A stretch of DNA of 64,000 bases from Cellvibrionaceae bacterium (GTDB taxonomy: Bacteria > Pseudomonadota > Gammaproteobacteria > Pseudomonadales > Cellvibrionaceae): the NCBI GenBank assembly GCA_024707385.1, contig JANPZW010000009.1, forward strand, positions 723,063-787,062, in the 5' to 3' direction. A model generated the notes under the pieces. That model worked only from the letters and a program-made list of their open reading frames with translations, did no database searches and was not told where the DNA came from. The translations under genes were made by a program, and so were the position numbers. Shown here piece by piece: positions 1 through 9,139 of the stretch (within the stretch, counting starts at the first letter, position 1; every line of letters starts with the position of its first letter).

Positions 1-418
1 CTGGGTAGTAAATCGGGTTAAAGCCCTTCATTTTCAGGTTGTCATCCGGATACGCCAGAGTCGCACGAATTTCTCCGCGCTCCCGGTCCACCTCGCGCTT
101 GATCAACTTGGGGGTTGCGCCCCACTGCCCAGGTGTTGCCTCCAGACGCAAATCCCCATTGCTCGCGATGCGCGTGTTGTGGCTCACCATGATCACGCCG
201 CTCTGCCGACTTTCCGGGTAGGTGTCTGCAAACACCATGACGCCAACGCCGCGATTCTGGAAATACTCTTTGTCATTCAGCGTGAATCGACCATCAATAT
301 GCTTAGCTACGGTAGGCTTGGCAGTACCTTTGCCCTCCGGCAGGATTGATTCACAGCCCGCCAGCAATATCCCTGCAGCGCATACAGATAAAAGAAGTGA
401 GGAGAGTTTTGGTTTCAT
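1..418 (-). CDS. Secreted lipoprotein, 5' part only (possible glycoside hydrolase)
   Basis: The gene runs off the left edge of the window; about 139 N-terminal residues are visible. It starts with a lipoprotein signal peptide ending in the lipobox LLAGC, so the product is probably anchored in the outer membrane or periplasm. The mature part contains QSGVIMVSHNTRIASNGDLRL and a PGQW motif, then KGFNPIYYP. From memory this resembles the N-terminal region of some family 9-type glycoside hydrolases, but I cannot confirm it without the catalytic domain. Its ATG overlaps the stop codon of the upstream small membrane protein (ATGA), which suggests translational coupling. The halogenase-like gene lies upstream on the same strand. 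Confidence 0.6.
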   Translation of the reverse strand, partial: MKPKLSSLLLSVCAAGILLAGCESILPEGKGTAKPTVAKHIDGRFTLNDKEYFQNRGVGVMVFADTYPESRQSGVIMVSHNTRIASNGDLRLEATPGQWGATPKLIKREVDRERGEIRATLAYPDDNLKMKGFNPIYYP

Positions 419-624
419 ATCAATACCTTCGCTGTAGTCGGCAACAATCTGTCGTCGGCCGATCGATGGCCGGTAGTAAATCCCCAGCCAGCAACAATCA
501 GCAACAGCAGCGCCGCCATATTTATTATGGAAGAGTTATTGTAGGAGCAACTATCAGAAGCCGCGAGAAAAACAGCGGACAATAAAAGGAAAAAGCCGAC
601 GAGCGACAGCCCAGTCACCCTCAT
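415..624 (-). CDS. Small membrane protein, two predicted helices
   Basis: A 69-residue product is predicted from the internal ATG at 624. A longer frame to 771 exists, but it would overlap the end of the halogenase gene and its first 49 residues do not look like a signal. Two hydrophobic stretches are visible, around residues 4-22 (LSLVGFFLLLSAVFLA) and 34-47 (MAALLLLIVAGWGF). The stop codon overlaps the start of the next lipoprotein gene in an ATGA arrangement. I do not recognise a family. Its position between a halogenase-like gene and a secreted lipoprotein suggests one transcript, but no function can be assigned. Confidence 0.4.
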   Translation of the reverse strand: MRVTGLSLVGFFLLLSAVFLAASDSCSYNNSSIINMAALLLLIVAGWGFTTGHRSADDRLLPTTAKVLI

Positions 625-749
625 GAGGGTTTTTCGACAGCTGGACGCACGACGGATATTTGGATGATAGAGACGGGAATATCCAATTGATCCCCGCTCA
701 AAAAAAGAGCATCCCTGCTCCAGGATGAAGTCATAACGAATGGATGCGA

Positions 750-2237
750 TTAATCCCATTTCATGGGGCAATAGTCCTTCAGGAATTCCCCATGGGATGG
801 AATTTTCCTGACGGCCGCCGCGAGGTCATTTTTATATTTGTCCAGCGATGCGATCATCTGCGCGCGATCCATTGCATGGGGAAAATGATGATAACGTTGC
901 TGCTTGATTCTCTGGCCGAGCATCACTTGTAACCAGGAGTCGATGCGAAACACCTCTTCAGGGTTCATATACACAATCCCGGCCTCTTTGAAGAGTTCGA
1001 TTCGCTGGGCAAGCGAATCGGGAATTTCCATATCCCGACAGTCGCGCCAATAAGGTGTGTCGTCGCGCTCTGTGGCCTTGTAATGCAGCACGATGAAATC
1101 GCGAATCCGCTCATATTCAACCCGCGATTGTTCGTTATACCGATTTGCCAGGCTCTCACAACAACCCGCAAACGGAAACAGCTGTAGCAATCGCGCAATA
1201 CCGATCTGGATTAAATGGATGCTGGTGGACTCCAGCGGTTCCACAAATCCGCCCGCCAGCCCGATGGCGACACAGTTCTTGATCCAGGCTTTTTTGCGTC
1301 GGCCCGTGTGGAATTTAAGCAGCCGCAATTCCACACGGATATCGCCATCCAGATTATTCAGCAAGGTATTGCGTGCATCCTCATCAGAAATATATGCACT
1401 CGAATAAACATGGCCGGTGCCCTGTCTGTGCTGCAGCGGAATTTTCCACTGCCAGCCACTTTCGTGCGCTATGGCTCGCGTGTAGGGAGGCAGATCGCCG
1501 GAGAATTCCGTCTGCAGCGCCACCGCACTGTCATTGCGCAACCATTGCCCCCAATGTTCATAACCGGCTTGCAAGGTTTTTTCGATCAGCAAACCGCCAA
1601 AGCCGGTACAGTCAATAAAAAAGTCACCTTCAATACGGGCGCCGGATGCCAGCGTCACCGCTTCTATAAAACCTGTATCCGCATTTTGTTTTACCTCGAC
1701 AATCTTGCCCTCCACCCGCTTTACGCCGTTCTGCTCGCTGAGGCGCCGCAAAAATCGCGCGTATCGGCCCGCATCGAAGTGATACGCATAATTAAGCTTG
1801 GGGCTCTGCATAATGGCAAACTTATGATGCTTCGCCGCTTGCAGCTCAAAACAAAAATCGTCCAGCTGGGCGTCGTAACCATATTCCCTGGCAGCACACA
1901 AAATATTGTGAAAATCACCGAGCCAGCTGGATTGACCGATGGTGCCGAATGAGTGGATATAACGATCGCCCCGCCGCGCCCAATTCTCAAAGGAGATACC
2001 GAGCTTGATACTGCCACCCGTTGCCTGCAAAAACTCCCGCTCATCAATTCCATGCATGCGATGAAAGGTGCAGATTGTCGGAAAAGTCGCCTCACCAACA
2101 CCGACGGTGCCGATTTCCTCCGATTCGATCAAGGTAATGTCCAGCAGCTTGCCGAACTGTTTTGACAAGGCTACGGCGGTACACCAACCAGAAGTGCCAC
2201 CACCGGCTATCACCACTTTCTTTATTTCTTGAGACAC
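750..2237 (-). CDS. Tryptophan halogenase-family flavin-dependent enzyme
   Basis: The product belongs to the FAD-dependent tryptophan halogenase family, in which reduced flavin and oxygen oxidise halide to chlorinate or brominate an aromatic substrate. Visible motifs are the N-terminal FAD-binding GGGTSGW, VGVGEATFPT, the lysine in SIKLGISFENW expected to carry the active halogen species, and WQWKIP, the family WxWxIP signature. I chose the GTG at 2237 because GGAG lies five bases upstream and the protein then begins SQEIKKVVIAGGG as is usual; an ATG at 2276 would add 13 residues. Many such genes in polysaccharide degraders sit beside TonB receptors and their substrates are unknown, so tryptophan itself may not be the substrate. 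Confidence 0.85.
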   Translation of the reverse strand: MSQEIKKVVIAGGGTSGWCTAVALSKQFGKLLDITLIESEEIGTVGVGEATFPTICTFHRMHGIDEREFLQATGGSIKLGISFENWARRGDRYIHSFGTIGQSSWLGDFHNILCAAREYGYDAQLDDFCFELQAAKHHKFAIMQSPKLNYAYHFDAGRYARFLRRLSEQNGVKRVEGKIVEVKQNADTGFIEAVTLASGARIEGDFFIDCTGFGGLLIEKTLQAGYEHWGQWLRNDSAVALQTEFSGDLPPYTRAIAHESGWQWKIPLQHRQGTGHVYSSAYISDEDARNTLLNNLDGDIRVELRLLKFHTGRRKKAWIKNCVAIGLAGGFVEPLESTSIHLIQIGIARLLQLFPFAGCCESLANRYNEQSRVEYERIRDFIVLHYKATERDDTPYWRDCRDMEIPDSLAQRIELFKEAGIVYMNPEEVFRIDSWLQVMLGQRIKQQRYHHFPHAMDRAQMIASLDKYKNDLAAAVRKIPSHGEFLKDYCPMKWD

Positions 2238-2500
2238 AATCACTCCGATAATTGCGATGCGGGAATTGGGTTCCATTCCCGATTAAGATAGGCCGATCAA
2301 GATAGACAGATCAGTAAAGGCCGGAGTTTAACGCAGGGATAGTGTTCAAAAAATGGAGAGGGCGCGCCACCTGAACGCGCCCCCCAATAGCGAAAATTAA
2401 TCAGTAAAATCTTGAGACAGCGGGCAGAAAAGATATAGGTGTCTTGATCTGCGGGCTTTTTAGAAAAGCGTCACATTATTCAGCCGATGACCTCCCTAGT

Positions 2501-3022
2501 TCATTTGCGCTGAGCCAGCACCTTTTCAAACTTGGCAAAGGTACTGCGCCAACCGGCTTCATAATCGTGGCTCGAAGCATGAACAAGGCCGCCGTGCTCA
2601 AACAACATTGCGGTTCCACTGGCATCGGGGACGAGTGAGACACTTATGGCAGTAGTGATTCCCGGCTCACTTTTCCATCCCCAGGTAAAACTCAGGAAGC
2701 GGTAAGGTTCCACCTTTTCATAAATTCCACTCGCCGTATGTTCCGTTCCATCGCTGTCGGCAAAAGTCACCACAAATCTGCCGCCGGGCTGCGGGGATAA
2801 ATCCGCCTGGATGACTTTGCCTTCGGGATCAGAGCCGAACCATTGCCGCACGGCATTGGCTTGGGTCCAGGTATTCCAGACCGCCTCCGGCGGAGCATCG
2901 AAATGCCAAGAAATGCGTACAGAGTTGGCGCTCATCGGTTGTTCCTGTTCTGATGACGTCATAGTTGAAAGCGTAGTACACCCCGATATCAGGGCCAAAA
3001 TGATATAAATAAATAGCTTCAT
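2501..3022 (-). CDS. SRPBCC/AHSA1-domain lipoprotein
   Basis: The 173-residue protein starts at the ATG at 3022, which follows a purine-rich AGAGAG and gives a clear lipoprotein signal (ALISGC). The domain from about residue 30 on is of the Activator of Hsp90 ATPase homologue type: FDAPPEAVWNTWT near its start, then GGRFVVTF and YRFLSFTWGW, and a final amphipathic helix. This START-like fold binds small hydrophobic ligands. A lipidated, exported version is less usual than the cytosolic form. It faces the CE15 esterase gene across a 515-base divergent intergenic region. Function beyond the fold is not evident. Confidence 0.75.
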   Translation of the reverse strand: MKLFIYIILALISGCTTLSTMTSSEQEQPMSANSVRISWHFDAPPEAVWNTWTQANAVRQWFGSDPEGKVIQADLSPQPGGRFVVTFADSDGTEHTASGIYEKVEPYRFLSFTWGWKSEPGITTAISVSLVPDASGTAMLFEHGGLVHASSHDYEAGWRSTFAKFEKVLAQRK

Positions 3023-3537
3023 AAGAATGCTCTCTGCACTGCAATCCCCGATTGCACCAAATTGGCAAAATAGACACCCGCTATACTGTCGTACAAAGAA
3101 AAACCGAATCGACATGCAATGAAAAAATTCTTTTCGCTGAAGCGCATCCCAGGATTACAAATATCCGTCTTATAATAAGATCAATTTTAGATTAACCCGT
3201 CTTTTATATTTTTTTAGCCAAAAAAATTGCGGCCGCGTCAAAATTCCGTCTTCCCAAGCTTTGCGATTTTTTCTCCACACAATTTGTTAGACCGTCCACA
3301 TTTTGACGTGCCCGCCGGTGATATCCTCGGGTGGTCGGCAATGTGGCCATTCTGACCATAACAGCGCACACGAACAGCACCTTCGATGTGAATGGCCTGG
3401 AGCGACAAGGTTTTGTTCTGGAAATTTGTAGAAATAGCGACCGAGTGGATAGCCGAAACATTTCTGGAACCAGCATATTTAAACCAGTCGCACCACCGAT
3501 AAAAATAAAAACCAACATCAACTCACAGGTGATACCA
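3023..3537. other. Divergent intergenic region, no gene supported
   Basis: This stretch separates two divergently transcribed lipoprotein genes and should hold both promoters. Reading frames cross it, including an upstream extension of the CE15 frame back to an ATG at 3331, but that extension encodes no signal peptide and places the lipobox in mid-protein. The part near 3160-3230 is AT-rich. I see no RNA gene or convincing terminator. Confidence 0.4.
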
Positions 3538-5445
3538 GTGAATACTTTATCCAAATGTTATCTGGCCGCATTGGTGGCCAGTCTCGTGGCGTGTGGCGGC
3601 GGCCAGCCGTCTGTCGGCAGTTCATCTTCCAGTAGTTCTTCATCCAGTAGTTCTTCATCCAGCAGCTCCTCGTCGAGCAGCAGTTCATCGAGCGGCGTTT
3701 CTTCGAGCAGCTCTTCTTCGTCTTCCAGCAGCAGTTCGTCCTCCAGCTCCAGCGGCTCTGGCAGTTTGTCGTTGGTGTATGCGATCAATGTCGGTGGCAG
3801 CGCGGTTACGGTAGACGGAATTAAATATGAGGAGGACCGTTTTGGCCGCGGCGGCACGCCGAATTCAGTCACCACCGCGATTGACGGCACCGCCGGGGAT
3901 GCACTTTATCAGTCGGAAAAGTACGGTGTTTTTTCTTATGAAATTCCCGTCACCAATAGCACATACGACGTTAAATTGAGCTTTGCTGAGCTTTACGTCA
4001 GCGCAGCTGGAGCGCGTCTTTTTAATGTTTCCATCGAGGGACGGGAAGTCATTTCCAGCCTGGATATTTTTAGCGAAGTCGGCAAATTCACTGCTTACGA
4101 TCAGACTTTCACGGATATTGTGGTAGCCGATGATTCGTTGACGATCGAGGTTGAGGCCATTACGGAAAATCCCACGCTTTCCGGCATTGCCTTGTTCTCT
4201 GCAAACGGCAAATTGGTTGAACCTCCACCGCCGCCGCCCACGCCCAAAACAGCGGAAAATCCCGGCGCGGATTGCACTGTTGGCACATTGCCCGGCGCAA
4301 GCTCCCTGCCGGAAAGTGCAAATCTGCCGGACCCGTTTACCAAACTGGATGGCACCCGCATTACCAACAAGAGCCAATGGTGGTGCCGCCGCCAGGAAAT
4401 TTTGAAGCAGGCGTACAACTATATTTATGGCGAAAAGCCAACGCCGCCCGAAAGCGTATCCGGCTCCATCAGCGGTAATACGCTCACTGTAAATGTCTCG
4501 GACAAAGGCAAATCCGTTTCCTTTACCGCAACCATCAACACCCCCAGCGGCAGCGGCCCTTTCCCAGTGATGATCGGCTACGGCGGCGGCTTTTTTGGCA
4601 CCGGAATTCCGGCACAATTGCAGACGATTTTAAATAAATACAATATCGCGACCATCTCCTATAACCCTTATGACCTGGGTGCGGAAAACGGCGGCAGCGG
4701 ACCTAAAGCTGGCAAATTCTACGATCTCTACGGCAGCAATCACTCCGCTGGTTTGTTGGCCGCGTGGGGTTGGGGGGTGAGCCGGATCATCGACGTGCTG
4801 GAAAAAGACCCTCGTTTCAACGCGACCAGAGTCGGCGCCACCGGCTGTTCCCGTTTTGGTAAGGGGCCCTTTATTGCCTCCGCATTTGATGCGCGTATCG
4901 CCTTGTCAATTCCAGTGGAATCCGGCATCGGCGGCGTACCGGCATTGCGATTAGTACCGCGTATCGATTCCGGCGGTGAGCAACCCTATCACGCAATGAG
5001 TTACGAGCGCTGGCTGAACCCTGGCTCTCTGGGCGCTTTTACCAATTCCAACAACACCTCGGGTCACCAGTTGAACAAACTGCCTATCGATACCCATTCG
5101 ATTATCGGTTTGATCGCGCCGCGCGGACTGTTGGTAGTCGATAATCCGTCCATCGCGAATCTAGACGCCAACTCCGCTTGGGTTGCTACCAGGGCTGGCC
5201 AGATGATTTACGACGGCCTCGGCTTCGGTAGCAATGTCGGCTACATGGGCGCAGGCGGCGAGCACTGCGCGTGGCGCTCACAATACAGCGCGCCTGCAGA
5301 AGCCTTCGTGCGCAAATTCCTCACCGGCGACGACTCGGTCACCACAGGGAGCTTTGCCACCTCAGGCAGCCAGCCCAACGTAAGCTCTTACGTAAACTGG
5401 ACGGTGCCGAACCTTAGCGGTCAACTAACGGTTCCTGCGCAGTAA
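3538..5445 (+). CDS. Glucuronoyl methylesterase (CE15) lipoprotein with malectin-like module
   Basis: The predicted 635-residue product cleaves the ester between 4-O-methylglucuronic acid on xylan and lignin alcohols. I place the start at the GTG at 3538, preceded by AGGTG, because this gives a signal peptide with lipobox LVAC (Cys19). Then follow a poly-Ser linker (about residues 27-82), a malectin-like carbohydrate-binding module (about 85-235) and a CE15 domain (about 245-600). The CE15 signature GCSRFGK holds the nucleophile Ser438; Glu461 in IPVESG and His576 in GGEHCAW complete the expected triad. Cellvibrionaceae use such linkers in secreted enzymes. A strong terminator follows directly. 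The malectin module resembles the one in the CE4 protein at 34.8-36.1 kb. Confidence 0.9.
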   Translation: MNTLSKCYLAALVASLVACGGGQPSVGSSSSSSSSSSSSSSSSSSSSSSSSSGVSSSSSSSSSSSSSSSSSSGSGSLSLVYAINVGGSAVTVDGIKYEEDRFGRGGTPNSVTTAIDGTAGDALYQSEKYGVFSYEIPVTNSTYDVKLSFAELYVSAAGARLFNVSIEGREVISSLDIFSEVGKFTAYDQTFTDIVVADDSLTIEVEAITENPTLSGIALFSANGKLVEPPPPPPTPKTAENPGADCTVGTLPGASSLPESANLPDPFTKLDGTRITNKSQWWCRRQEILKQAYNYIYGEKPTPPESVSGSISGNTLTVNVSDKGKSVSFTATINTPSGSGPFPVMIGYGGGFFGTGIPAQLQTILNKYNIATISYNPYDLGAENGGSGPKAGKFYDLYGSNHSAGLLAAWGWGVSRIIDVLEKDPRFNATRVGATGCSRFGKGPFIASAFDARIALSIPVESGIGGVPALRLVPRIDSGGEQPYHAMSYERWLNPGSLGAFTNSNNTSGHQLNKLPIDTHSIIGLIAPRGLLVVDNPSIANLDANSAWVATRAGQMIYDGLGFGSNVGYMGAGGEHCAWRSQYSAPAEAFVRKFLTGDDSVTTGSFATSGSQPNVSSYVNWTVPNLSGQLTVPAQ

Positions 5446-5464
5446 CATCCGGAAATGCAACCCT

Positions 5465-5501
5465 AAAAGCCCCGCCAGCTTACCCTGGCGGGGCTTTTTT
5501 T
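5465..5501 (+). terminator. Rho-independent terminator after the CE15 gene
   Basis: A 12-bp GC-rich stem (AAGCCCCGCCAG with CTGGCGGGGCTT) with a six-base loop is followed by a run of T residues, about 20 bases after the esterase stop codon. Confidence 0.9.
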
Positions 5502-5637
5502 GCACGGACCGATTTCTCTTTTCAGATATCGAAGCTCCCCCAATATATTTTTTATTGTTGCTGCCACAGACAAATCGAATAATATCGGCCCTATACGATT
5601 CATTACATCAACGTTAATAACGTCCTGATCAAACAAA

Positions 5638-6172
5638 ATGCGCCACGATGACTTAGATTCAACCGGCAAAGCTTGCCTGAGAATAACAAAAGCCACAGCA
5701 CACGATTGCGCTGCAATCGCATCTATTCTGGTGAAGTCCTGGCAAGCCGCTTATCGCGGCATAATGCCCAATGAACTACTGGACGGCCTTTCGGTGCAAC
5801 AGCGCGAAGAAGGCTGGCGCAGACATTTAAATTCCGGCGGAAACGCGTATATAGGATGGATAGCCGATGGCCCGTCGGCGTGATTGAGACGTGTGATTTT
5901 CGCGACGCTATAGAAGGATTTTCGCAATGGGGCGAAATTCCGGTTATTTATTTGTTGCCAGAAAAGTACGGCATCGGTTTGGGAAGCGAGCTGATGCGAT
6001 TTGCGCTTTCAGCCTTAGCGGAAAGAGGCCGCGAACAAGTGGGAATATGGGTATTGGAGAAAAACATCCGCGCCATAGTCTTTTATCAGAAACACGGCTT
6101 TTTACGTTCTGCACACACCAAAATTCATAAGCCAACGGGGCTTGTTGAGCTTTTATTTTTGAAATCCAAGGA
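5638..6172 (+). pseudogene. GNAT N-acetyltransferase, frameshifted
   Basis: The N-terminal half is read from the ATG at 5638 (LRITKATAHDCAAIASILVKSW, ending IADGP). The C-terminal half continues in another frame from about 5873 with GVIETCDFRD, YGIGLGSELMRFAL (acetyl-CoA binding segment) and NIRAIVFYQKHGF. Adding one C to the CCC run near 5873-5876 would read GPVGVIE and restore one continuous GNAT protein, so the break may be a sequencing error. The 3' end is uncertain because the frame runs on into a second acetyltransferase fragment. Such proteins acetylate an amine on a small molecule or protein; the substrate cannot be inferred. Confidence 0.65.
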
Positions 6173-6304
6173 AGCAATCTGCCACTCTGCGGGCAGGCCC
6201 CGCGCAATAAGCGTGCAATACGGTTTTACGAAAAGCATGGATGGCGTGACACCGGACCGGATACACGCTATCCACAGGTGCATCTTTATCGTCTGGAGTT
6301 TTAG
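6173..6304 (+). pseudogene. C-terminal remnant of a second GNAT acetyltransferase
   Basis: In a frame different from the preceding gene, the DNA encodes RNKRAIRFYEKHGWRDTGPD, then RYPQVHLYRLEF and a TAG stop at 6302-6304. This is a typical GNAT C-terminus, with the NxRAxxFYxKHG motif at 6206-6241. No N-terminal half exists nearby except the gene just upstream, which already has its own copy of this motif about 120 bases earlier. I infer a tandem duplication with internal deletion, or two adjacent acetyltransferases fused by deletion. Confidence 0.5.
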
Positions 6305-6307
6305 ACC

Positions 6308-6340
6308 AAAATCACCCTCCCTTAAGCGGAGGGTGATTTT
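6308..6340. terminator. Bidirectional Rho-independent terminator
   Basis: A 13-bp stem (AAAATCACCCTCC paired with GGAGGGTGATTTT) with a seven-base loop sits between the convergent acetyltransferase remnant and the GH16 gene. A and T flanks on both sides let it serve both strands. Confidence 0.85.
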
Positions 6341-6349
6341 GCCCATCTT

Positions 6350-7267
6350 CTACGGCCGATATTCGTAAACTTCCACCCAGTCATACACCGCTTTTGCATT
6401 CACTGTCTCTGCCGTCACAGGACCGGCCCAGGCTGGGCTATTGGATGCCCAAATGGTCAGCAAAATATTTTGCGGCAAATTCATTAGATCAATTTTTTGT
6501 GTCCACACATGCTGCAACACACCGTCCACATAAAACTCGGCAGACGCCGGTGTCCATTGAATGGTGTAGATATGAAAATCTGCGGAAGAGTCAAAACCTA
6601 AAGATTTTAAAGCTGGAAATTGTGTGGGCGACACCGCTTGGGTGACCGGACGCTGCACGGGGGGTCCATCGTAAATCATTGCGTTGTATTGAATTTGATG
6701 CGGATCTTTGCCGAGCATTTCAATATCCAACTCATTCCAATTATCCGCAGGCCAAGGCGTGTAGATTGTCACCAAAGACGAAACAACTGCCGAGCCTTTG
6801 GCGAATTTCGCTCGCGCTGTCACGCGTCCATAACGAATCGTTTGAGTCGAGCGCACCTCTGCGCCGTAAAACAACTTTCGCTCACCATCCACAATCAAGT
6901 TATCTGGCGCAGGCAAAAGCTGCAGGGTCATCAGCCCGTTGTTAACACTCACAGCATTGGGAGAAAAAAACGCCACATTGCCGCCCCAACTGTGTTCCAT
7001 CAACTGCCAGCGGGATGTGTTGAGGTTGTTAAAGTCGTCTCTGAACAGCAGCGCAAAATTGTCTTGAGAGCCGCTTGAAGACGAGCTGCTGGACGAACTG
7101 GAGCTCGATGAACTTGAACTGCTACTGGACGAGCTCGAACTGCTGCTTGAAGAACTCGAACTGCTTGACGAGCTGGAGGATGCTGTATTGCCGCCGCAAG
7201 CAGCCAACAGCGAAGCGCACAGCGCTACTGTAAGAGAGGATGTTAGATTGACTAATGGTCTGTTCAT
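6350..7267 (-). CDS. GH16 family glycoside hydrolase lipoprotein with poly-Ser linker
   Basis: The 305-residue product is a secreted endo-acting beta-glucanase-type enzyme of family 16. The start at 7267 gives a lipoprotein signal ending LLAAC; a longer frame to 7339 lacks a signal at its front. A serine linker follows, then a single GH16 domain. The catalytic motif reads ELDIE, with Glu179 as predicted nucleophile, Asp181 and Glu183 as acid/base. Substrate (laminarin, lichenin, agar or carrageenan) cannot be fixed from motifs alone; WNELDIEMLG is compatible with beta-1,3- or mixed-linked glucan. No carbohydrate-binding module is present. Confidence 0.87.
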   Translation of the reverse strand: MNRPLVNLTSSLTVALCASLLAACGGNTASSSSSSSSSSSSSSSSSSSSSSSSSSSSSSSSSSSSGSQDNFALLFRDDFNNLNTSRWQLMEHSWGGNVAFFSPNAVSVNNGLMTLQLLPAPDNLIVDGERKLFYGAEVRSTQTIRYGRVTARAKFAKGSAVVSSLVTIYTPWPADNWNELDIEMLGKDPHQIQYNAMIYDGPPVQRPVTQAVSPTQFPALKSLGFDSSADFHIYTIQWTPASAEFYVDGVLQHVWTQKIDLMNLPQNILLTIWASNSPAWAGPVTAETVNAKAVYDWVEVYEYRP

Positions 7268-7457
7268 TGTGGCACCCGGATGTAATTGTTTTAGGCGGAA
7301 GTAGGCCATTCCATTAGCTGCTGACGATTCCGCGGTCATATGATTTCATGATTGCAGCTTGATTTCTGTGACCTTATTTTCATATCTACCATTAGAATAT
7401 CGAACCATGAGGTGCTTCAGTTGACGGGCAAACAAGGGGTGCAGAAAGAGCCCGCAA

Positions 7458-7489
7458 CGAAAAAGGGCTGCTTGCGCAGCCCTTTTTCG
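7458..7489. terminator. Terminator after metY (bidirectional)
   Basis: A perfect 14-bp inverted repeat, CGAAAAAGGGCTGC with GCAGCCCTTTTTCG and a four-base loop, lies 29 bases downstream of the sulfhydrylase stop codon. It has A/T runs within the stem for both strands. Confidence 0.85.
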
Positions 7490-7517
7490 TATTGAGGTAG
7501 GAAGCCGTTCCGGGACC

Positions 7518-8794
7518 CTATCCTTTAACCTTATCCAAAGCCTGCTCAATATCAGCAATGATGTCGTCAATGTGTTCAATGCCGACGGACAAACGAACCA
7601 GATCTTCCGATACGCCCGCCGATTTCAGTTCCTGGGCATTTAATTGTCGGTGGGTTGTGGTGGCGGGATGGCAGGCGAGGGATTTTGCGTCGCCGATGTT
7701 CACGAGGCGTAGGATCATTTGCAAGGCATCGATAAATTGAGCGCCGGCTTCTTTACCGCCTTTGATGCCGAAACTCAAAATTCCCGAGGCTTTTCCGCCG
7801 GAAATTTTTTGGCAATTTGCGAAATAAGGACTGTCGGGCAGCGCGGCGTAGTTCACCCAATTCACTTTTGGATGATTGCGCAGATAGTTCGCTATCGCCA
7901 ACGCATTTTCGCAATGGCGCTCCATACGCAAACCGAGAGTTTCCAATCCCTGCATAATTAAAAAGGCGCTGTGAGGTGCCAAGGCAGAACCGGTATTGCG
8001 CAGCGGTACAACGCGGCAACGGCCGATATAAGCCGCAGCGCCCAACGCTTCTGTGTACACCACATTGTGGTAGGACGGGTCTGGCTCGTTGAGCATTGGA
8101 AACCGATTTTTATTCGCCACCCAGTCGAACTTGCCTGAATCCACAATCACACCGCCGATGGTGGTGCCGTGACCGCCGATATATTTGGTGAGTGAGTGCA
8201 CGATTATATGAGCGCCCAATTCGATGGGGCGGCATAAAAAGGAGTCGCGACGGTGTTATCGACAATTAGCGGAACGCCATTGCGTTCGGCAATTTCCGCC
8301 AGACGTTTAATATCCACAATATTGCCGGCAGGGTTGCCGATGGATTCGCAGAAAATCGCGCGGGTTTTTTCGTCAATTAACGCTTCCAGCGCGTCAAATT
8401 GCTCCGCACTCGCCATGCGGACCGTAATGCCCTGACGCGGCAAACTGTGGGCAAATAAATTGTAGGTGCCGCCATACAGCTGACTGGTGCTGACAATGTT
8501 GTCACCAGCGGAGGTAATACACTGTATTGCATAGGTGATTGCGGCCATGCCAGAGGAAACAGTCAGCGCACCAATACCACCCTCCATCGCCGCCAGACGC
8601 GCCTCCAGAACTGCATTGGTGGGATTCATAATGCGGGAATAAATATTTCCCGCAACTTTCAAATCAAAAAGATCCGCGCCGTGCTGGGTATCATCAAAGG
8701 TAAAAGACGTGGTTTGATAAATCGGCACGGCTGCGGCTTTGGTAGTGGGTTCGGAGGAATAACCCTCGTGCAGCGCAAGCGATTCTAATTTCAT
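7518..8794 (-). CDS. metY: O-acetylhomoserine sulfhydrylase (frame broken by one base)
   Basis: This PLP enzyme of the Cys/Met metabolism family makes homocysteine from O-acetylhomoserine and sulfide in methionine synthesis. The N-terminal part (PIYQTTSFTF, YSRIMNPTNAVLE, VSSGMAAI, VDNTVATPF) is read from 8794. The C-terminal part (IIVHSLTKYIGGHG with the PLP lysine, and SVGIEHIDDI at the end) is read in another frame. The break falls in the run of five A at 8236-8240 (plus strand). One extra A gives TPFLCRPIELGA, the expected family sequence, and a total of 425 residues, the usual length. I therefore infer a homopolymer sequencing deletion, not a dead gene. A structured leader precedes it. 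Confidence 0.92.
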
Positions 8795-8823
8795 TATGTA
8801 TTCCTCTTTGTGATTAAAACGAT

Positions 8824-8878
8824 CCGGTAAAAATTCTTACCGGCAACCAGCTGAGACGGGCATAGACCTCAGCCGTTG
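8824..8878 (-). promoter_or_regulatory. Structured leader upstream of metY (two hairpins)
   Basis: Between 8795 and 9139 there is no gene. Close to the metY start codon two adjacent hairpins are visible: CAACCAGCTGAG/CTCAGCCGTTG (8844-8878) and CCGGTAA/TTACCGG with a six-base loop (8824-8843), followed in the transcript by AGAGGAAT as ribosome binding site. The position suggests attenuation or translational control of a methionine gene. I do not recognise a named SAM or SAH riboswitch and see no clear MetJ box tandem. The rest of the gap (8879-9139) shows nothing else I can name. Confidence 0.35.
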
Positions 8879-9139
8879 CGGTATTGTTCAACAGCGGGAA
8901 TCATACCTTTCCCATGGGGCAAAGTAATGTTCTGCGCTCATAAAAAAACACCGGCTTTGCGCCGTTGTCGAAGTTTTATCTCTGCACTGAGATTTGCTGG
9001 ATTATTTTCCGTTGATAAATCTGCTAGCCGTTAATAGATCTATCGGCCAGTAAATAGCGCGCATTCAATAAAACTGGATGTCGCACTAATTAAAAACAGG
9101 GAGGCCCAATGAAAATAGGGAAACCCAATTAATTAAAAG

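Noticed and set aside
1215..1952. A 245-codon open frame on the plus strand
   Set aside because: Antisense to the halogenase-family gene, which has all family motifs.
3620..3760. Possible CRISPR-like or tandem DNA repeat
   Set aside because: The periodicity comes from poly-serine codons (TCN/AGY). There are no spacers of even length and no cas genes.
8236..8240. Programmed frameshifting in metY
   Set aside because: No known case in this family, no slippery heptamer with downstream structure, and the same kind of one-base run change occurs in many other genes here.
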